Assembly: GCA_041920465.1 (NCBI GenBank)
Contig: JBHGXW010000017.1
Coordinates: 1 to 64,000 of the forward strand
DNA: 64,000 nt
Origin: Brevibacillus_H sp041920465
Lineage (GTDB): Bacteria > Bacillota > Bacilli > Brevibacillales > Brevibacillaceae
Direction: 5' to 3'
The notes under the pieces were generated by a model. The model was not told the origin of the DNA and searched no databases. It worked only from the letters and a program-made list of their open reading frames with translations. A program made the translations under genes and the position numbers. Below are positions 60,704 through 64,000 of the stretch, in pieces (within the stretch, counting starts at the first letter, position 1; every line of letters starts with the position of its first letter).

Positions 60704-61355
60704 GATGATCCTCCTTCGTATTCACCCGTGAGACGATCAGCTTCCGGTGATAGCGTACGAGAATACGGGCAAAGGTGCGTGCAAACAACCAAGCAAATAT
60801 GAGGTTCCCCACCGCGTGGAAGAGGTCAAACAAAAGACCTCTCGAATACAGGATAACGAAGCTTTGCCAGCTCATGAACGAGCCGTAACCGACAAAAATC
60901 CATAAATTCATGATCCAGTCAAATAAAAAACCCCAAATTGTACAAACCGCCACAAACGTGTATTTCTGCCAAGGTGCTGCGAGCAGCGGCTGAGAATCGG
61001 CTGATGGCAGCAAGCGTCCAAGCACACCGCCACTTGCACCGGCCAGTCCCCAGCTCAACATCTGCCACAACGTCCACGGCCCCTGCCCCAGAAACACGTT
61101 GGAAAGCACGGCCGCCAGACAGCCAACGAGAAATCCGGCACGAACTCCAAATACATAGCCGCTGATCATGACCAAAAACGTGGTCGGCTGCACGTTGGGG
61201 ATCACCGCAAACGGTACACGGGCAAAAGCAGACAGAGTTCCCAGCGTGGCGATCACCGCGATCATTTTTTCATCAGTGCGGGATCGTTCAAACCAGATCA
61301 GAAGCAGCAGAAACAAACAAATCAAGACAAGCAGGATAAACAAAGCCCAATTCAT
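60687..61355 (-). CDS. ECF transporter S component, possibly cobalamin/corrinoid-specific
   Basis: The protein of about 222 residues has six to seven membrane segments with TLSAFARVPFAVIPNVQPTTFLVMISGYVFG and the S-component pattern GFLVGCLAAVLSNVFLGQGPWTLWQM. The start at 61355 overlaps the stop of the DUF4430 gene (ATGA). The substrate is not shown by sequence. Its company, a transcobalamin-like pair, suggests corrinoid uptake; this is inference. Confidence 0.82.
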   Translation of the reverse strand: MNWALFILLVLICLFLLLLIWFERSRTDEKMIAVIATLGTLSAFARVPFAVIPNVQPTTFLVMISGYVFGVRAGFLVGCLAAVLSNVFLGQGPWTLWQMLSWGLAGASGGVLGRLLPSADSQPLLAAPWQKYTFVAVCTIWGFLFDWIMNLWIFVGYGSFMSWQSFVILYSRGLLFDLFHAVGNLIFAWLFARTFARILVRYHRKLIVSRVNTKEDHRELAG

Positions 61356-62386
61356 GGCGTTGACCCTTGGTTCGGAACAATTGGCAGGCGAATCCATTTA
61401 TCCTCGTTCAGTACTGCACCGTAGAGATGTTTCAGATCGAGAGAATCATCTGCTTGGGTCAAGGCATTCACCGCTTTCCGGACAGCAGCTTCACTGTTTC
61501 CCGCCACAATCAGGATCGGCATCTCATTGGCCGGATTCTTCGTGCCAATCAGCATGGCTGCCCCTTCGCCGCCAAGCAGTTTGCTGGCCTTACCCTGTTG
61601 GTCTAACACCTGAATTCCTTTTTCGGTAATCTCTGCGAACAATCCAAGCGCATCTTTTTCCTTCCACAGCTTTTGAACAAAAGCAGATTTGCGGAAAGAT
61701 GCGCGGTCTCCTACCAGAACCAGCGCCTGATCCTGATCAAACAACTGTTCATTCCAAGGGACGACGGGAATTTCCTTTTTTTGTGCCTGGCTTATTTTTT
61801 CTGCGAGCTGCTGTCCCATCTTTTCAAAGCCGGGATACGTCATCACTTGCACAGGCAGCGGTTCTCCCGTTACACGGGTGACAAACGGATGGGGAAAATC
61901 GGCGATCTGTGCGGGTACTCTCATGGCGTAATTCCAGTCGTGATAATCCCACCAGATTACGTCTCCCTTGTGCAAGGGATATTCCGTCGCCCCCACATCG
62001 GCCATCAGTCCGTTCACGGAATAGAACCAATCCAGTTTTTTGCTTGTCGCGTCTCCCGGGCGATATGCGGAGGCAAGCCCGTTGATCGATTGGACGAACC
62101 CGTCGTTATAGGCGGTTTGGACATCCGGCACGTTCTTTTTCAGCACGTCCATCACCGTATCTCCCTCTGCTAGAGGAACTTGTTTATCGAAGAAAACAAT
62201 CGAACCGAAATCCCGTGTCACCCAAAGCTGAACGGCAGGAGTACCCTCAGGAATTGAGGGCTGAACCTCCTTCTGCCGTGCGTCGGGAAGTGCCGTTTGA
62301 CCCGATTTATACGCATACAATCCGACAGCGGCACCTGCGATGACAAGCGCGATAATAAAGAGAGCGAGCCAATCTTTTTTTTGCAT
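61352..62386 (-). CDS. membrane-anchored DUF4430 (transcobalamin C-terminal-like) protein
   Basis: The protein of about 344 residues has an N-terminal membrane anchor (about 6-26) and a DUF4430 domain (about 50-140) with DTVMDVLKKNVPDVQTAYNDGFVQSINGL, LDWFYSVNGLMADVGATEYPLHKGDVIWWDYHDW. This is the fold of the C-terminal domain of intrinsic factor/transcobalamin. A C-terminal domain (about 190-340) of unknown type follows. I start at the ATG at 62386, after AAGAGGTG; the GTG three codons earlier lies in that site. It is between the SLH protein and the ECF S gene. Confidence 0.82.
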   Translation of the reverse strand: MQKKDWLALFIIALVIAGAAVGLYAYKSGQTALPDARQKEVQPSIPEGTPAVQLWVTRDFGSIVFFDKQVPLAEGDTVMDVLKKNVPDVQTAYNDGFVQSINGLASAYRPGDATSKKLDWFYSVNGLMADVGATEYPLHKGDVIWWDYHDWNYAMRVPAQIADFPHPFVTRVTGEPLPVQVMTYPGFEKMGQQLAEKISQAQKKEIPVVPWNEQLFDQDQALVLVGDRASFRKSAFVQKLWKEKDALGLFAEITEKGIQVLDQQGKASKLLGGEGAAMLIGTKNPANEMPILIVAGNSEAAVRKAVNALTQADDSLDLKHLYGAVLNEDKWIRLPIVPNQGSTP

Positions 62387-62398
62387 TCCAATCACCTC

Positions 62399-63925
62399 TT
62401 AGCGAACAAGCAGCAAGCGGTACAGCATGACGGCCGCTTCTGCGCGGGTTACTTTCGCTCCCGCGACAAACTGCTTCGATGCCGTACCTCCCAAGAGCTT
62501 TCGTTTTTGTAAATCCTTGACGCTGCCTTGCGCCCAGGAATGAATCCGTTTGTAATCTACATAGGTCTCTTTGCCGGCAAGCGATTTGGTCCATCCGTAC
62601 TTGGCGCATACACGGGAAACAATCACGGCCATTTCTTCATGTGTAATCGGCTTGTGCGGATAAAAGTATCCTCTGCTTCCCTGCATCAGCCCGAGCTGTG
62701 CCGCTTTTTCCACAATCGGCGCCGTCCAGTCCGCTACCGTCACATCACGGAATTTGCCCTGTGCCTTGAGCAGCGGCTCTTCTCCAATCGCGCGAAGCAG
62801 AAGCGCGGCAAACTGGGCGCGGGTCACTTCCGAATCAGGCTGCATGTAAGAAGAGGTTACTCCCTGCAAAAAGCCGTTTTGCACCAGGAAGCTGATCTCT
62901 TTATAGGCCCAGTAGCTTCCGGAGAGATCTTGCAGATTCGCCAGCTTGTTATTACCTGCCTGCTGCCGCAAAAGCATCAAATATGATCCTTTTCGTTTCA
63001 AATCAGACAAGCCGAGCAAAGCTTGCGCTGTCGCAATCTTGTTGCTCAAACCGTTTTTTGTGTGGCTAAACGATCCGTCACCCTTCTGGAAACCAGCCAA
63101 GTGGTCAGCCACACTTCTGGAGCCTTTTCGCCAGGCAAACGGATCAATCTGGTAAGCAATCAGCGCGGAGATGACATTGGCGTCCGACTCCACGTTGGAA
63201 ACGCCACCCTCCACATATCCTCCGTCTTCCGCCTGGACGTGTTTGAGGTAGGAGAGCGCCTTGGCAACCGGCTGGTCGTTTTTCGACATCCCTAAAGCCC
63301 GGAAGGCCAGGAGGCTCATTGCTGTCAAATCCACCCCGCTCTCTTTCATGCCGGTCATAAAATTAAATCCGCCATCTGGCAGCTGCTTGGAGATCAGCCA
63401 GAATTTGGCCAATTTGGCTTTGGGAATCTGTTCACCCGCTGCATACAGGGCAATAATACTCCATACATGGGCATTTATTAAGCTTTGCCCCTGGCCATTG
63501 ATGCTGTCGGCAAACTTGCCATTGGCAAGCTGAGCTTTTTTGAGCGTGGAGACAAAATTCATCCCGGCAAAATTGTTTGGATCAAACCCAGCCGCAACAA
63601 CCGCCAGAACAAATCGTGCATAATCGGTAGTTTTGCGCGGGTCCAGATGTTTTGCCCTCGCTTTCAGCTCTGCTTCCCAGCCGGCACGACCTCCCCACTT
63701 GCTGCTGGCCAGCCGTTCACCGGAAAGCGCAAGGCCAACGACAGTCCAGTCATCAATGGCAGACAACCCTTTGGCTTTATACTGTGAATATGTATACGCA
63801 ACCGTCTTGGCCACCGATGGATTCACATCAGCCGAGCCCATTCCAGACACAGGGGCCGTGATCATGCCAAGCAATAGTAGAATGGAGAACAAAGCCATCC
63901 ATACTCGACGTAATACCATGAGCAT
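62399..63925 (-). CDS. exported alpha-toroid (prenyltransferase/squalene-cyclase-like) protein with three SLH domains
   Basis: The protein of about 508 residues has a signal peptide (WMALFSILLLLGMITAPVSG) and an alpha6/alpha6 toroid region (about 30-320) with repeats such as LPDGGFNFMTG, EDGGYVEGGVSNVESDANV and GDGSFSHTKNGLSNK. Three SLH domains (about 330-508) end each in motifs like TRAQFAALLLRAIG, THEEMAVIVSRVC and TRAEAAVMLYRLL and bind the cell wall. No catalytic DxDD of cyclases was seen, so it is likelier a binding domain, as in the alpha domain of intrinsic factor. Start among three nearby Met codons is uncertain. Confidence 0.85.
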   Translation of the reverse strand: MLMVLRRVWMALFSILLLLGMITAPVSGMGSADVNPSVAKTVAYTYSQYKAKGLSAIDDWTVVGLALSGERLASSKWGGRAGWEAELKARAKHLDPRKTTDYARFVLAVVAAGFDPNNFAGMNFVSTLKKAQLANGKFADSINGQGQSLINAHVWSIIALYAAGEQIPKAKLAKFWLISKQLPDGGFNFMTGMKESGVDLTAMSLLAFRALGMSKNDQPVAKALSYLKHVQAEDGGYVEGGVSNVESDANVISALIAYQIDPFAWRKGSRSVADHLAGFQKGDGSFSHTKNGLSNKIATAQALLGLSDLKRKGSYLMLLRQQAGNNKLANLQDLSGSYWAYKEISFLVQNGFLQGVTSSYMQPDSEVTRAQFAALLLRAIGEEPLLKAQGKFRDVTVADWTAPIVEKAAQLGLMQGSRGYFYPHKPITHEEMAVIVSRVCAKYGWTKSLAGKETYVDYKRIHSWAQGSVKDLQKRKLLGGTASKQFVAGAKVTRAEAAVMLYRLLLVR

Positions 63926-63954
63926 CATCCTTTTCCTTAGAATTGAATAAAACG

Positions 63955-63983
63955 GGAAAAAGTAGGCCTGAAACAAGCCTACT
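63955..63983 (-). terminator. terminator immediately upstream of the SLH/DUF4430/ECF operon
   Basis: On the minus strand AGTAGGC / GGCCTACT with a TTGTTTC loop runs into TTTTT, about 30 bp before the first gene and in the direction of that gene. It may be the end of the previous transcript or, more likely at this distance, the expression platform of a riboswitch whose aptamer lies past position 64000. Confidence 0.65.
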
Positions 63984-64000
63984 CAACATTTCCTGTATAT

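Overview
The window looks like chromosomal DNA of a spore-forming member of the Bacillales (Brevibacillus/Effusibacillus/Tumebacillus-like, judged only from gene content). The evidence is a pro-sigma-K start, two YjcZ-type sporulation mini-proteins, a type-B RNase P RNA, an S-box and a T-box leader, SLH anchoring, and the Bacillus order trmR-trhP1-trhP2-udk-pbpI. No rRNA, tRNA, CRISPR array, transposase or recombinase gene was seen.

Region 1 (1-14.6 kb) is accessory and often AT-rich. It carries a methyltransferase pair, then a putative operon read on the minus strand: ABC exporter, membrane-anchored double DJ-1/PfpI protein, secreted PAF-acetylhydrolase-like hydrolase. A CopZ-like protein, a frameshifted secreted-domain pseudogene and a membrane protein follow. 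Next come a second DJ-1/PfpI copy with a scar of a deleted ABC gene in front of it, and a PAS histidine kinase/LuxR-type response regulator pair. Three promoters in this stretch (ABC operon, second DJ-1 gene, the two-component genes) share TTGCG direct repeats at exactly 21-bp spacing, ending at the same distance from the -10. This suggests one autoregulated regulon and is the most interesting signal in the window. The region ends at a sigma-K gene cut after about 67 codons. No downstream half is present, so region 1 may be the right end of a skin-like element.

Region 2 (14.6-25 kb) has an RsbU/RsbW/RsbV-type partner-switching module, a TIGR01777 epimerase, lrgAB, the glyoxylate shunt (aceB-aceA), an RraA-like protein with an unannotated 50-residue four-CXXCXGXG protein, an MFS transporter and a JAMM protease.

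Region 3 (25-36.8 kb) is core: class B PBP, udk, the tRNA wobble-uridine hydroxylation/methylation genes trhP2-trhP1-trmR, mltG, then SIMPL, TPR, DUF2621 and DUF502 genes. Several dispersed intergenic repeats lie here (44-bp palindromes and GC-rich nested hairpins).

Region 4 (36.9-57 kb) has a sulfurtransferase, prfC, M32 carboxypeptidase, the S-box-controlled metH plus homocysteine methyltransferase/MTHFR fusion, T-box-controlled argS, asnB, a CstR-like repressor, trpS, a nitroreductase and rnpB.

Region 5 (57-64 kb) has an IscA-like protein, a gamma-carbonic-anhydrase-like protein, and a tightly coupled five-gene unit. That unit encodes an SLH-anchored alpha-toroid protein, a DUF4430 (transcobalamin C-terminal-like) protein and an ECF S, T and double-ATPase set. 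It resembles a split version of animal intrinsic factor/transcobalamin joined to an ECF importer, and would fit with the B12-dependent MetH. A terminator just upstream of its first gene suggests riboswitch control from beyond the window edge.
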